Source of the DNA: Bacteroidia bacterium
GTDB lineage: Bacteria; Bacteroidota; Bacteroidia; UKL13-3
Assembly (NCBI GenBank): GCA_023151275.1
Contig: JAKLJI010000001.1
Span: 396,409 to 460,408 of the forward strand
Direction: 5' to 3'
Length of the DNA: 64,000 bases
Of this stretch, positions 24,904-34,629 are shown piece by piece (positions within the stretch are counted from its first letter, which is position 1; each line of letters opens with the position of its first letter). The notes beneath the pieces are model-generated. The model was not told the origin of the DNA and ran no database searches. It was given only the letters and a program-made list of their open reading frames with translations. The position numbers were made by a program, and so were the translations under genes.

Positions 24904-27300
24904 TTAGAATTTGAAATTGTAAGTTACTGATGGAACAAAAGTGAATAGGTACCATTTCTGGACTATGGGGTTGCCTTTTGAATCATTTTCATAACTAAGC
25001 GTGTATGCATTCTTTCTGCCGTACACATTGTAAACAGAAAACACCCAGTTTGATTCGTTTTTATACACTTTTCCAGGAATTTTTTTCCGACCAAGAGTAA
25101 CCGAAAAATCCATTCTGTGATAAGCAGGCATGCGGGCGCCGTTACGTTCGCTGTAATAAATTACAGGATTTTCGGCACCTAAAATGGAATAGCGTTGACT
25201 GGGCATTGTAAATGCTTCACCCGTTGCGTAAACAAAATTTCCGCTAACCGCAATTCGTTCAGTCAATTCATGACTAAGAACAACGGTGAGGTAATGCGTC
25301 CTGTCGAACCTAAAATTGTACCAATCTCCATTGTTGATGTTATCAGCTTTTCTTTCCGATTTGGAGAGTGCATAAGATATCCAACCTGTAGTTCTACCTG
25401 AAGGTTTACGGACAAAGAACTCTGCCCCGTAAGCTCTGCCTTTTCCTGCAATAATTTGACCTTCAATGGCTTCATTAAATTGAATATCCGCACCATCTCT
25501 AAGTTCAACCGTGTTATTCATCCACTTGTAATAGAGTTCAACGCTGGTTTCTATCAGATTGTCGTTAAAGTTTTTAAAGTAACCCAAGGCAATTTGGTCG
25601 GCTTGTTGTGGTTTGATGTAATTGTCTGAAGGTGTCCAAAACTCCTGACCGGTGGATGCTGTAACATTCTGAATGAGGTGCATGTATTGAAACATCCGGT
25701 TGAAAGAGGCTTTAACAGAGCTTGTAGTGCTTGCCAAATAGGTTAGGGCAACCCGTGGTTCAAATCCTGTATAGGTATTGTAAATATCACCCGAAGCATA
25801 GTTGGTGTAGGGGTTGAGCGGGTCTTTTTCAGACTCCTTCAAAAAGCCATTTTCAAGCACAGTAGGCGAGCCGTTTAGGTAATTAATTCTGCGACCTTCG
25901 CCCACATTTGAGAAAACTGAAATTCGCGCTCCGTATTCGGTGCTAAGACGGGAATTGAATTTGTAGGAATGACTCACAAAGTAATCCTGTTGAAAAGCTC
26001 GTTTTGAAGGAAGCGAGGCATTGTCAACCACAGAGTTTTCGGTGATTTTGGTGCGAACTCCCGGATCAAATTTGTAATAGGTTTGTTTGGTTCCGAATTT
26101 GATACTGCTTGAAGGTGAAATGAAGTAGTTTCCTTCTGCCTTCAGGTTGAGGTCGTTAATGAAATTGGATCTACGGAAGTTGAGGTTGTCTGAAATATTC
26201 AAATCAAAACCATAATCATAGCGAGAGTAAACCAGGCTGGTATTCACAAAAAGCTTGTTGTTGAAAATGTGATTCCACCTGAGTGTTCCCGTGTAATTTC
26301 CCCAGCCAAAGCCAAAAAACTCTCCAAATCCGAGCTTGTCCCTTCCAAGGTATCCTGAAACAAAGATTTTGTCTTTTTCTCCCAAATTATAATTGGCTTT
26401 GATGTTCAAATCGCCAAACCAGGCAGAAGCGTCTTTGGTTGATTCGCTTAAAGGGAAAAACACATCAAAATAGCTACGACGGCCGGAAACCAGAAATGAA
26501 CCTTTGTCTTTTACCAAGGGTCCTTCAACGGTTAAGCGTGATGAAAGCAGTCCGATTCCTCCAGAAGCGCCAAAATTTTTGGTATTTCCATCGCGCATTC
26601 TGACATCCAACACAGATGCAAGGCGACCACCGTATTGTGCAGGAATTCCGCCTTTGTAAATCTCGAAATCTTTGATGGCGTCTCCATTAAAGACTGAAAA
26701 GAATCCAAGCACATGGGAAGGATTATAAACAACAGCTTCATCCAAAAGAACTAAGTTATGGTCTATGTTTCCACCTCGAACGGTGAAAAGCGTACTCCCA
26801 TCGCCAGCTTGTTGTACGCCGGGAAGAAGTTGAACAGCTTTAATAATATCAACCTCCCCCAAAAGAATAGGAATGCGTTTCACCTGTTTGATATCAAGCT
26901 TAACCACACTCATTTTGTTGGATTCAACATTCGATTTATCGGCCTTATCTGTTTTGATAACCAACTCTTTGAGTTCTTTTTTATCCTCGCTGAGTTCAAT
27001 GTTTTTCCGTTGATTTTGATTGAGGGTAATGGTTAATTTTTGCGTGATGTACCCCAGGTAACTTACTTCAACGTCATAGGTACCCGCTGGCAGACTAATG
27101 GAATAAAAACCATACGCATTGCTGGTTACACCCAATTTCTTTGCAGGGATGGAAATGGTTGCGCCAATGAGGTCTTCGCCATTTTTTGCATCTTTTACTT
27201 CCCCGCTGAGCGTAAATTTCTGCTCTTGGGAAAATCCGTTAAATGGAATAAATACAATCAGGAATAAAAAGGTCGAAATCCTGAAAATTGAGTTGAGCAT
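24904..27300 (-). CDS. TonB-dependent receptor with CarboxypepD_reg-like N-terminal domain
   Basis: About 798 residues from the ATG at 27300; a TTG 21 bases upstream is possible, but the ATG gives a clean signal peptide ending at GFSQ. Order: a carboxypeptidase-regulatory-like domain (about 22-110), a plug domain with VQLLPGVQQAGDGSTLFTVRG and LDEAVVYNPSHVLGFFSVFN, then a 22-strand barrel ending in NFKF. It imports a ligand across the outer membrane using TonB energy. The partner DUF4249 lipoprotein is next. No siderophore- or glycan-specific neighbour is present, so the substrate is unknown. Confidence 0.93.
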   Translation of the reverse strand: MLNSIFRISTFLFLIVFIPFNGFSQEQKFTLSGEVKDAKNGEDLIGATISIPAKKLGVTSNAYGFYSISLPAGTYDVEVSYLGYITQKLTITLNQNQRKNIELSEDKKELKELVIKTDKADKSNVESNKMSVVKLDIKQVKRIPILLGEVDIIKAVQLLPGVQQAGDGSTLFTVRGGNIDHNLVLLDEAVVYNPSHVLGFFSVFNGDAIKDFEIYKGGIPAQYGGRLASVLDVRMRDGNTKNFGASGGIGLLSSRLTVEGPLVKDKGSFLVSGRRSYFDVFFPLSESTKDASAWFGDLNIKANYNLGEKDKIFVSGYLGRDKLGFGEFFGFGWGNYTGTLRWNHIFNNKLFVNTSLVYSRYDYGFDLNISDNLNFRRSNFINDLNLKAEGNYFISPSSSIKFGTKQTYYKFDPGVRTKITENSVVDNASLPSKRAFQQDYFVSHSYKFNSRLSTEYGARISVFSNVGEGRRINYLNGSPTVLENGFLKESEKDPLNPYTNYASGDIYNTYTGFEPRVALTYLASTTSSVKASFNRMFQYMHLIQNVTASTGQEFWTPSDNYIKPQQADQIALGYFKNFNDNLIETSVELYYKWMNNTVELRDGADIQFNEAIEGQIIAGKGRAYGAEFFVRKPSGRTTGWISYALSKSERKADNINNGDWYNFRFDRTHYLTVVLSHELTERIAVSGNFVYATGEAFTMPSQRYSILGAENPVIYYSERNGARMPAYHRMDFSVTLGRKKIPGKVYKNESNWVFSVYNVYGRKNAYTLSYENDSKGNPIVQKWYLFTFVPSVTYNFKF

Positions 27301-27408
27301 GCCTGTAAAATTTGGCCGCAAAGGTTAGGTATTCAAACCAACAAAACCTGTTTTCTCTGACCAGACAATGATTTTTACAGATAAACGGGAGAAAAACCTG
27401 CTTAAAAG

Positions 27409-29109
27409 TTACAAGACAGCCAATTTGCTATGTTTTTTTCCATAGACCAAGTAAATAACCAATCCAAGAATTAGCCAAACTGAAAAGCCAATCCAGTTTG
27501 ATAATCCGAGTTCTGTCATGAGGTAGAAGTTACCAAAAAGACCTAGAACCGGAATAATCGAATAATTATTTTTGAATGACAATACGCTCATCACCAATAC
27601 CAGAACAAGAAATGCAAGCATGGGAATTTTGTGGGCGAAATGCTCATTCAGCTTGAAGAAGTTAAAAAAGGCTTCAGTTCTAAAGACCGCCAATGAAACA
27701 AATCCAAAAACAACCAGAATCGGAACAATCCACTTTCCGTTCAAATAAGGTACCCGAAAGCCGGTATGGTATTCATTTTTGTGGCTCTCCATGCGAATAA
27801 CGCCGGCGCAAACCACTACAAAAGCAAACAAGGTTCCGATACTCGACAAATCGGTAACTTCTTTTAGGTTCATAAACAGCGCCGGAACAGCAACTAAAAC
27901 CCCGGTAACTAGTGTTGAAAAAGCCGGTGTTTTGTATTTGGGGTGAATTTTTGAAAAGGCTGAAGGTAACAAGCCATCACGGCTCATGGTCATCCAAATT
28001 CGGGGTTGCCCATTTTGAAAAACCAATAGTACACTGGCCATGGCAATAACCGCGCTTACTGCAATAATTCCGCTCATCCAGCTCACATTCACCTTTTCAA
28101 AAACAAAAGCCAAAGGGTCGCCAACTCCGAGATCCTTGTATGAAACCATGCCGGTTAGCACCAAGGCAATGAAAATGTAGAGTATGGTTGAAATCAGAAG
28201 AGAATTTATCATTGATTTGGGTAAGTCCTTTCTGGGATTTTTGCATTCTTCTGCAGTTGTTGCAAGCGCATCAAAGCCAATGTACGCAAAGAAAACAGAG
28301 CTTACTCCTTTTAGAACACCTTCCATACCGTTTGGTGCAAATGGAGTCCAGTTTGCGGGGTTAACATAAAATGCGCCCACTACAATTACCAGTGCAATAA
28401 CGAGTAACTTAACTCCAACCATAATATTGGAGGCGTTTTTTGTTTCTTTAACACCTCTGTAAATCAGTGCAGTTATTGCAATTACAATGCCTACAGCAGG
28501 GAGGTCGAGAATGGTTTTTAAGCCACCAATTTCAGGAGCATTTTTCCAAGCCAGGTAGGCTTCTTTCTGAGAGGCGCTTAAATCTTCAAAACCAGTTCCT
28601 GAGTTTAAAAGGCCGGATACTTCTTTAAAGCCTCGCATGGCACTCAGGTAGTCCATGGTAAAGTATTCCGGAATATGGAAGCCTAAACCTGCAATCAATC
28701 CGGTGAAGTAATCACTCCAACTAATAGCAACTACAATATTTCCAATGGCATATTCAACAATAAGTGCCCAACCAATAATCCAGGCAATCACCTCTCCAAA
28801 TGAAGTGTAGGCGTAAGTATAGGCACTTCCACTAACAGGCACAACCGAGGCAAATTCTGCATAACACATGGCTGAAAATCCGCAGGCAATGGCCGTGAAA
28901 ATAAACAAGGTAATCACGGCAGGACCACCGGTATAGCTTGCATTACCAATGGTAGAGAAAATTCCGGCACCAATAATGGCCGCAATTCCCATAGCAGTTA
29001 GATCGCGTAAACCAAGCGTTTTATGAAGTTGGTTATGTTCGGAGATTCCGTCAGTTGAGGCCAGCAGTTCGCTGATGCTTTTCTTTCTGAAGAAGGGCGA
29101 TTTACTCAT
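27409..29109 (-). CDS. APC-family amino acid permease (cationic amino acid transporter type)
   Basis: 566 residues with about 14 hydrophobic segments. The first helix motif IIGAGIFSTIGN is the broken-helix substrate site of APC transporters, and FFAYIGFDALATTAEECKNP is the conserved helix-6/7 segment of the CAT/YfnA group. The protein lies in the inner membrane and probably imports an amino acid by proton symport. The length and C-terminal extra helices fit the CAT subgroup. A perfect palindrome lies 29-46 bases upstream of the start and could be an operator. Confidence 0.92.
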   Translation of the reverse strand: MSKSPFFRKKSISELLASTDGISEHNQLHKTLGLRDLTAMGIAAIIGAGIFSTIGNASYTGGPAVITLFIFTAIACGFSAMCYAEFASVVPVSGSAYTYAYTSFGEVIAWIIGWALIVEYAIGNIVVAISWSDYFTGLIAGLGFHIPEYFTMDYLSAMRGFKEVSGLLNSGTGFEDLSASQKEAYLAWKNAPEIGGLKTILDLPAVGIVIAITALIYRGVKETKNASNIMVGVKLLVIALVIVVGAFYVNPANWTPFAPNGMEGVLKGVSSVFFAYIGFDALATTAEECKNPRKDLPKSMINSLLISTILYIFIALVLTGMVSYKDLGVGDPLAFVFEKVNVSWMSGIIAVSAVIAMASVLLVFQNGQPRIWMTMSRDGLLPSAFSKIHPKYKTPAFSTLVTGVLVAVPALFMNLKEVTDLSSIGTLFAFVVVCAGVIRMESHKNEYHTGFRVPYLNGKWIVPILVVFGFVSLAVFRTEAFFNFFKLNEHFAHKIPMLAFLVLVLVMSVLSFKNNYSIIPVLGLFGNFYLMTELGLSNWIGFSVWLILGLVIYLVYGKKHSKLAVL

Positions 29110-29137
29110 GATTTCGGAACAAGTAACGAAATCTTAT

Positions 29138-29155
29138 TGAAACTTGAAAGTTTCA
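29138..29155. repeat. Palindrome TGAAACTT-GA-AAGTTTCA upstream of the permease gene
   Basis: Two perfect 8-bp arms around a 2-base centre. The 2-base spacer disfavours an RNA hairpin and fits a dimeric DNA-binding regulator. It lies between gmhA (stop at 29168) and the permease start. Confidence 0.6.
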
Positions 29156-29167
29156 GGCTTACAACAC

Positions 29168-29734
29168 TTACAGATTACTTTCAATGTAATCGATGAGTGA
29201 ATGAATCACCTTGATGTGAATTTCCTGAGCACGGTCGGCGTATTGACTATGCGGTGCACGAATTTCTACATCGCAAGATCCAGCCATTTTTCCGCCGTCT
29301 TTTCCGGTTAAGCCAATGATTTTAATGCCTTTTTTGCGAGCAACGTCCATGGCATTCAATACATTTTTACTGTTTCCGCTGGTTGAAATTCCTAATAAAA
29401 CATCTCCAGTTCTACCAACAGCTTCCAGGTATCTGCTAAATACAAAATCGTAACCGTAATCGTTGCCAACACAGGCCATGTGACTTACATCACTCATGGC
29501 AATTGCACCAATTGCAGGCCTATCGTTTCTGTACCTTCCGGTTAGTTCTTCGGCAAAATGCATGGCATCGCACATCGACCCACCATTTCCGCAACTGAGT
29601 ATTTTGCCTCCATTTTTGATGGATTCAACCATAATCTTTCCGGCTTCTTCAATCTTCTGAAAATTGCTATCATCAGCCAAAAAGCGGCTTAATACATCCT
29701 GGGCTTCGGTAAAATGGTTTTTTATTGCGTTCAT
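29168..29734 (-). CDS. gmhA: Sedoheptulose 7-phosphate isomerase (GmhA)
   Basis: 188 residues of a SIS-domain isomerase. GmhA converts sedoheptulose 7-phosphate to D-glycero-D-manno-heptose 7-phosphate, the first step to the ADP-heptose of lipopolysaccharide core. Motifs are [22 protein letters not shown] (phosphate loop and active-site residues), [11 protein letters not shown] and the C-terminal [12 protein letters not shown] helix. It starts 6 bases after dsbD, so the two are probably one operon. Other heptose genes are not in the window. Confidence 0.93.
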   Translation of the reverse strand: MNAIKNHFTEAQDVLSRFLADDSNFQKIEEAGKIMVESIKNGGKILSCGNGGSMCDAMHFAEELTGRYRNDRPAIGAIAMSDVSHMACVGNDYGYDFVFSRYLEAVGRTGDVLLGISTSGNSKNVLNAMDVARKKGIKIIGLTGKDGGKMAGSCDVEIRAPHSQYADRAQEIHIKVIHSLIDYIESNL

Positions 29735-29740
29735 GATTGC

Positions 29741-31840
29741 TTACTTCTTACGGTTTTCAAAGTTTTCTTTTCCTTTATCCAAGAAGGCTACAAAGTTTGA
29801 AATGTTCAAATCGTAGGCTTTTGGCGATACCAGCGGGTTGCCCTCGTGATCAATCAACACATAATAGGGTTGTGCGTTGGCATTGAACCGGCTAACCTGA
29901 AAATCAAAGTTTTGCTTTCCAATGGTTTTCTTTTCTTTTCCATCAAACTTGCTGGTGTACCATTCGTTTTGTGGCAACTCTGTTTTATCGTCTACATAAA
30001 GTGCTACAACAACATAATCCTCTCTAAGCCTTTTCAACACTTCTGGGTCGCTCCATACATTGGCTTCCATTTCGCGGCAGTTTACGCAACCGTGACCGGT
30101 AAAGTCGATGAAAACGGGTTTGTTAACCTTTTTGGCGTATTCCACAGCTTCTTTGTAATCAAAGAATCCATTCAGTTTGTGTGGCAATTTGAACAAGTTG
30201 CTAAAGCGCACATTTTTAGATTCGCTTGAAGCAGCATGTGAAGTAACCTGACCTTCCATTTCGCGTTCATCAACCAAGTCAAAATCGAGTGTTTCTTGTG
30301 GTGGCAGATAACCGGAAAGTGCTTTTAGTGGTGCACCCCATAATCCAGGAATCAGGTAAACCACAAAGGTAAAGGTGGCAATTGCAAGGAATAGACGAGG
30401 AACAGAAATATAAGGCACATCGCTATCGTGACTAAACTTGAGCTTACCAAGCAAGTAAAGTCCCATCAAGCTAAATACTACAATCCAAATGGCAAGGTAA
30501 ACCTCACGGTCTAATAAACCCCAATGGTAGGTTTGGTCCGGAATCGAAAGAAACTTGAAAGCAAGTGCCAATTCTAGGAATCCCAGTACAACTTTTACCG
30601 AGTTTAGCCATCCGCCTGATTTTGGCAGGTTTTGCATAGCGCTTGGGAAAATGGCAAAAAGTGTAAATGGAAGAGCAAGTCCGGCACCAAATGCGGCCAT
30701 TCCTAACATGGGTTTCAAAAATGCTCCACCCACCGCTTCAATTAGCAGACTTCCAACAATGGGGCCGGTGCAACTGAATGAAACCAAAACTAAAGTGAAG
30801 GCCATAAAGAACACACCAAGGAACGAGCCCATGCTGCTTTTTGAATCTACGGAATTTACAAATTGATGAGGGAGTGTAATTTCAAACAATCCAAGGAAAG
30901 ATGCAGCGAAAACTATAAAAATGATGAAGAACAAAATGTTTGGAACCCAGGAAGTGCTTAACCAGTTTCCAAACTCCGGTCCAAGGCCAAACAAGGAGAA
31001 TACAAAGCCAAGTGAGGAATAAATAGCAATAATGCTCATTCCAAAGGTAAGCGCCCTACGAATTCCCTGAGCTCTGTTATCGCTACGTTTGGTGAAAAAA
31101 GTAACGGTCATTGGAAGCATTGGGAACACACAAGGAGTTACAACTGCAACCAAACCACCTAAAAATGCAACAAGTAAAAAGGCCAGAAAACTTCCTTTTG
31201 TTGAACTTGTTGCCTCTGCTGGCGGCTCTATAGCAGATGATGAATCAGCAGCGGCTGTTGAGTTGGAGCTTTCTACTGCCTGTGTATCTGCCGGAATGGT
31301 TGCTGTGGCTGGAGCAACCGGTTCAACAGTTGCCTCTTTGTTTGGTTCTGCTGTGGCTGTTTCCTTTCCTGATGTTTTTATCTTCCAAGTTAATTTGTCG
31401 TTATGGAGAACACATTGGCCGGTAACGGTTGAGCATTCCTGGTATTCCATTTCAACAGAAATCTCAGGATTGGCCTTTAAAATCTTTACTTTTTGCCTAA
31501 ACTCGGCTTTTCCGGTAAAGGTTGAAACTTCCCCTTCGAATACCTCATCAAACTTTTTGTGACTTCCAATGGGTCGGGTTTTTCCAACAAGTTGATAGGA
31601 GGGGTCTTTTTTAAACTCAAGAAAAGCAACTATAGGGCCTACTTTATCGCTGAAATCATTGGAATAAATGTACCAGTCTTTGTCAATTTTACACGACATG
31701 ATTAGCTCTACTTCATCACCTGGTTTAGGGTTTGAGGGTGAAAAGGATGTTGTCCAGGTTGGTTTTTGCTTCATTTGGGCGAACCCCAATAGGTTCATTC
31801 CCAAAAGAAAAAGCGATAGAAGTAATCTACGAAACTGCAT
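29741..31840 (-). CDS. dsbD: DsbD-family thiol:disulfide interchange protein
   Basis: 699 residues. A signal peptide (to about 22) precedes an N-terminal DsbD-alpha/DsbC-corrector-like domain (to about 155), then a Ser/Ala/Thr-rich linker (about 160-215). About eight transmembrane helices follow, including the TPCVFPMLPMTV and SCTGPIVG segments with the redox Cys of DsbD-beta. A C-terminal thioredoxin domain has a CVNC active site in DFTGHGCVNCREME. It carries electrons from cytoplasmic thioredoxin to periplasmic proteins. It has a perfect -7 box 22 nt upstream and leads the operon with gmhA. Confidence 0.92.
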   Translation of the reverse strand: MQFRRLLLSLFLLGMNLLGFAQMKQKPTWTTSFSPSNPKPGDEVELIMSCKIDKDWYIYSNDFSDKVGPIVAFLEFKKDPSYQLVGKTRPIGSHKKFDEVFEGEVSTFTGKAEFRQKVKILKANPEISVEMEYQECSTVTGQCVLHNDKLTWKIKTSGKETATAEPNKEATVEPVAPATATIPADTQAVESSNSTAAADSSSAIEPPAEATSSTKGSFLAFLLVAFLGGLVAVVTPCVFPMLPMTVTFFTKRSDNRAQGIRRALTFGMSIIAIYSSLGFVFSLFGLGPEFGNWLSTSWVPNILFFIIFIVFAASFLGLFEITLPHQFVNSVDSKSSMGSFLGVFFMAFTLVLVSFSCTGPIVGSLLIEAVGGAFLKPMLGMAAFGAGLALPFTLFAIFPSAMQNLPKSGGWLNSVKVVLGFLELALAFKFLSIPDQTYHWGLLDREVYLAIWIVVFSLMGLYLLGKLKFSHDSDVPYISVPRLFLAIATFTFVVYLIPGLWGAPLKALSGYLPPQETLDFDLVDEREMEGQVTSHAASSESKNVRFSNLFKLPHKLNGFFDYKEAVEYAKKVNKPVFIDFTGHGCVNCREMEANVWSDPEVLKRLREDYVVVALYVDDKTELPQNEWYTSKFDGKEKKTIGKQNFDFQVSRFNANAQPYYVLIDHEGNPLVSPKAYDLNISNFVAFLDKGKENFENRKK

Positions 31841-31862
31841 AATTGCTTTTTTAGGTAATTGA

Positions 31863-31870
31863 CAAAAATA
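31863..31870 (-). promoter_or_regulatory. -7 box TATTTTTG of the dsbD-gmhA operon
   Basis: Read on the minus strand, a perfect TAnnTTTG box 22 nt before the ATG at 31840, giving a leader of about 18 nt. Confidence 0.5.
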
Positions 31871-32077
31871 GGTTTTAATTGGAATTGAGGTCTAAATCTA
31901 ATCGTGAAATTCCGACCAAATTCACTAAATTAAATCCAAAAGTACGGCAGCGGTTACCGTTTGGGAGTAGCAATTGTTACGCCCGGGCTTTAAAATCCGT
32001 ATGATTTCCTGCACTAAGCGCCATGTTGGGCCTGGTTTTTGTGTGCAAGAAAGAAGAACAGCAAACCGAGAACCTCA

Positions 32078-32085
32078 TAATTTTG
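32078..32085 (+). promoter_or_regulatory. -7 box TAATTTTG, 4 nt before the glucosaminidase start
   Basis: A perfect TAnnTTTG box separated from the ATG at 32090 by TACT. Transcription should start at the ATG itself. No standard -33 box. Confidence 0.5.
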
Positions 32086-32089
32086 TACT

Positions 32090-33751
32090 ATGCGCATACA
32101 CTATTCAGTACTTGGATTAATTCTCTTTATTGCGGGCCAACTTCATGCACAAACAGACTCGGCTGCAATTAAACCAATTACTCCAAAACTTACAGTAACC
32201 CAATACATTGAGAAATACAGTGCAATAGCTGTTGACGAAATGTACCGCAGTAAGATTCCGGCAAGTATTACGCTGGCTCAGGGTATTTTGGAAAGTGGCA
32301 ACGGGAATAGCCGTTTGGCAACAGAAGCCAATAATCATTTTGGAATAAAGTGCAAGGCTTCCTGGACCGGAGAAAAAGTGTATGAAGACGATGATGCGCC
32401 CCAGGAATGTTTCAGAAAGTATCCGGCGGCAATTGACAGTTACCGCGACCACTCCGATTTTTTGATGAAGAATTCCAGGTATGCGTTTTTGTTCGACCTG
32501 GACCCTAGCGATTACAAAGGTTGGGCGCATGGGTTGAAGAAAGCCGGATATGCTACCAATCCGCAGTATGCCGAGTTGCTGATAACCTTCATTGAAAAGC
32601 ACAAGCTTAATAGGTTTGATGCCACAAAAATTAGTGAGGAGGAAGACCGTGAACTCAAGGAAGAGAAAGCACAGCAGCTGCTTGCCCATGGAAAGGAAAT
32701 TGAGGTGAATGGAGTTCCCGGAATTGTTGCGAAAGCCGGGGATAGTTATGCCAGTATAGCCATGACCTACGATTTAAAAGTGCACCAGTTGTATCGTTAC
32801 AACGATTTGAGTAAAGATGCCGTTTGCCAGCCTGGTGATACGCTTTATCTGAAGTCAAAAAAGAACAAAAACGACATTGCCATTCACCTGGTGGCTGGCA
32901 CTGAAACCATGTACCTGATTTCTCAGCGTTATGCCGTTAAGCTTGAGAAATTGCTCGACCGAAATAAAATGCTTGTTGGAGAGGAACCAGAAATCGGGGA
33001 GCAAGTGTTTCTGAAAGATAATCGCAACGAAAAACCTAAATTAAGAGCAGCAATTCCCGCTGCCAAGACAGATTCTGCGCAAAAACCAGAGATCAAGCCG
33101 GATCCAGTTGTTGCAAAACCTGAAACTCAAGTGGTTTCTGCACCCAAAGATTCTGCACCCAATTTGGTTGTTTACGAAGACCCAAAGCGCAACCTTGAAA
33201 CCTTACCCGTAGTAGAAACACCGGTAAATCGAATTGATAGCTTGCATGATTTTAGGGAAAACCTGAGCTTTTTCCATACCGTACAAAAAGGAGAAACCTT
33301 GTTTGGCATTTCTAGAAGATATGGGGTTCGGGTTGACGCAGTTAAATACCTCAATCTTCTTGAATCTGACAGTATTGGTGTGGGTCAGCGTTTGATTATT
33401 AATCCTGCAATTAAATCAGCAGATACCCGCGAGCCGCAGCGCATTCCCGGGGTGCATGTTGTGCGTGAAGGAGAAACCATATACAGCATTTCAAAAATGT
33501 ACAACCTGAAACCAGCCGATATTCTGGCAACCAATAACTTGTCCGACAATCGAATTGGCATTGGTCAGCACCTGGTAATTGTTCCCGGACAGGCCCCAAA
33601 CAAGCCCGAAAGCTTTATTTACACCTATTCGGCGGGAGAAACCTGGTTTAGCATTTCGCGAAAGTTTGGTTTGACAATAGAAGAACTTCGGAAATTGAAT
33701 CCGAAAGCGCCGGAGGTTTTGCAAAGCAAAGGTTCCTTAAAAATCAGATAG
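32090..33751 (+). CDS. Peptidoglycan glucosaminidase with LysM repeats
   Basis: 553 residues, exported (signal peptide to about residue 20). An N-terminal glucosaminidase domain (FlgJ/LytG type, about 35-175) has the catalytic Glu in GILESGNGNS and the NNHFGIKC and FRKYPAAIDSYRDHSDFL motifs. Five LysM or LysM-like units follow, near 210-257, 265-310, 397-443, 455-500 and 508-552, with a Pro/Lys/Ala linker between the second and third. It probably hydrolyses beta-1,4-N-acetylglucosamine links in the wall, for growth or separation. The last three LysM units are the best conserved. Confidence 0.92.
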   Translation: MRIHYSVLGLILFIAGQLHAQTDSAAIKPITPKLTVTQYIEKYSAIAVDEMYRSKIPASITLAQGILESGNGNSRLATEANNHFGIKCKASWTGEKVYEDDDAPQECFRKYPAAIDSYRDHSDFLMKNSRYAFLFDLDPSDYKGWAHGLKKAGYATNPQYAELLITFIEKHKLNRFDATKISEEEDRELKEEKAQQLLAHGKEIEVNGVPGIVAKAGDSYASIAMTYDLKVHQLYRYNDLSKDAVCQPGDTLYLKSKKNKNDIAIHLVAGTETMYLISQRYAVKLEKLLDRNKMLVGEEPEIGEQVFLKDNRNEKPKLRAAIPAAKTDSAQKPEIKPDPVVAKPETQVVSAPKDSAPNLVVYEDPKRNLETLPVVETPVNRIDSLHDFRENLSFFHTVQKGETLFGISRRYGVRVDAVKYLNLLESDSIGVGQRLIINPAIKSADTREPQRIPGVHVVREGETIYSISKMYNLKPADILATNNLSDNRIGIGQHLVIVPGQAPNKPESFIYTYSAGETWFSISRKFGLTIEELRKLNPKAPEVLQSKGSLKIR

Positions 33752-33881
33752 GCAAAATAAAATGCAACGATTCCCTACTTTTTTTCATCAACAATAATCA
33801 GTAAACTTGTAATCCTGTATCAAAGGGCAAATTTGTGGATAACCTGTGGGTTTGACTTTTAGGTACAATCAACTAACCATT

Positions 33882-34565
33882 ATGAAGAAAATAGTTTTAC
33901 TTGGTTTGATTCTAGGAATGGGAACATTTGGCTTTAGCCAGACCCGCTTTGGTTTTGTAGCCAAAGATTATGACAATTTCAGTAATTCAGACGCAAATGC
34001 AGCTGTTGAGCTAATCGTTTGGCCTGAAAACTCAGATACACTTGATTTTGAAGTTGGCGCTACCGTTTCTAATCAGGATGGCTCAGCCTTGAATGGAATT
34101 CACTACAACTTCACACCTTTGGTTGCAAAATTTCCTGCCGGAACAAATCAGTATGATTTGAGCAATAGACGTCTGTTGCCAATCAACCTGATTCCAAATA
34201 GCGCTTTCTGGGGTAAAAAAGAGTTTACCCTAACGCTTACGAACCTCATAGGTGTTGTTGACGCCCAATTGCTTCACAACCAAAAAGTATTACGTGTGAT
34301 AATTGATTATGATGGTTCATCAATTGGATTACCAAAACTGAGTGTAGAAGAGTATTCGTTGTATCCGGTTCCGGCATCCGATAAGCTGTATGTGGGTGGC
34401 GTAAAAGCCGAGCTTTACAAAGTTTATGACCTAAGCGGCAGATTGGTTCAGGAAGGTCCAAGTGCTGATAACAGCATCGATGTAAGTTCATTGATGCCGG
34501 GTATGTACATGCTCTATGCAAAAACAGACCGTGGAATGATTATCCAGAAGTTCATAAAAAATTAA
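33882..34565 (+). CDS. Secreted protein with type A T9SS C-terminal sorting domain
   Basis: About 227 residues from the ATG at 33882; an in-frame GTG at 33846 is less likely because the signal peptide begins MKKIVLLGLILGMG. The mature protein starts with a Calx-beta-like domain (VELIVWPENSDTLDFEV, then GIHYNFTPLVAKFPAGTNQ), and the last ~75 residues are a type A T9SS sorting domain: YPVPASDKLYV, YDLSGRLVQEG, SLMPGMYMLY and IIQKFIKN. It should be exported across the outer membrane and anchored or released. It ends at a strong terminator. Confidence 0.88.
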   Translation: MKKIVLLGLILGMGTFGFSQTRFGFVAKDYDNFSNSDANAAVELIVWPENSDTLDFEVGATVSNQDGSALNGIHYNFTPLVAKFPAGTNQYDLSNRRLLPINLIPNSAFWGKKEFTLTLTNLIGVVDAQLLHNQKVLRVIIDYDGSSIGLPKLSVEEYSLYPVPASDKLYVGGVKAELYKVYDLSGRLVQEGPSADNSIDVSSLMPGMYMLYAKTDRGMIIQKFIKN

Positions 34566-34583
34566 CCAAAATTTTTATTCCAG

Positions 34584-34618
34584 AAAGGCTGCATTCCAAA
34601 CCGGGTGCAGCCTTTTTT
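34584..34618 (+). terminator. Rho-independent terminator after the T9SS substrate gene
   Basis: A 10-bp stem AAAGGCTGCA/TGCAGCCTTT followed by a T run. It lies just upstream of the start at 34630, so that gene probably relies on a promoter inside or around this region. Confidence 0.9.
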
Positions 34619-34629
34619 CTTTCAAGCGT

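Noticed and set aside
31960-32030. GTTGGGC and GCCCGGGC words suggesting an integron attC or small hairpin
   Set aside because: No RYYYAAC partner at the right distance, no integrase or gene cassettes nearby.
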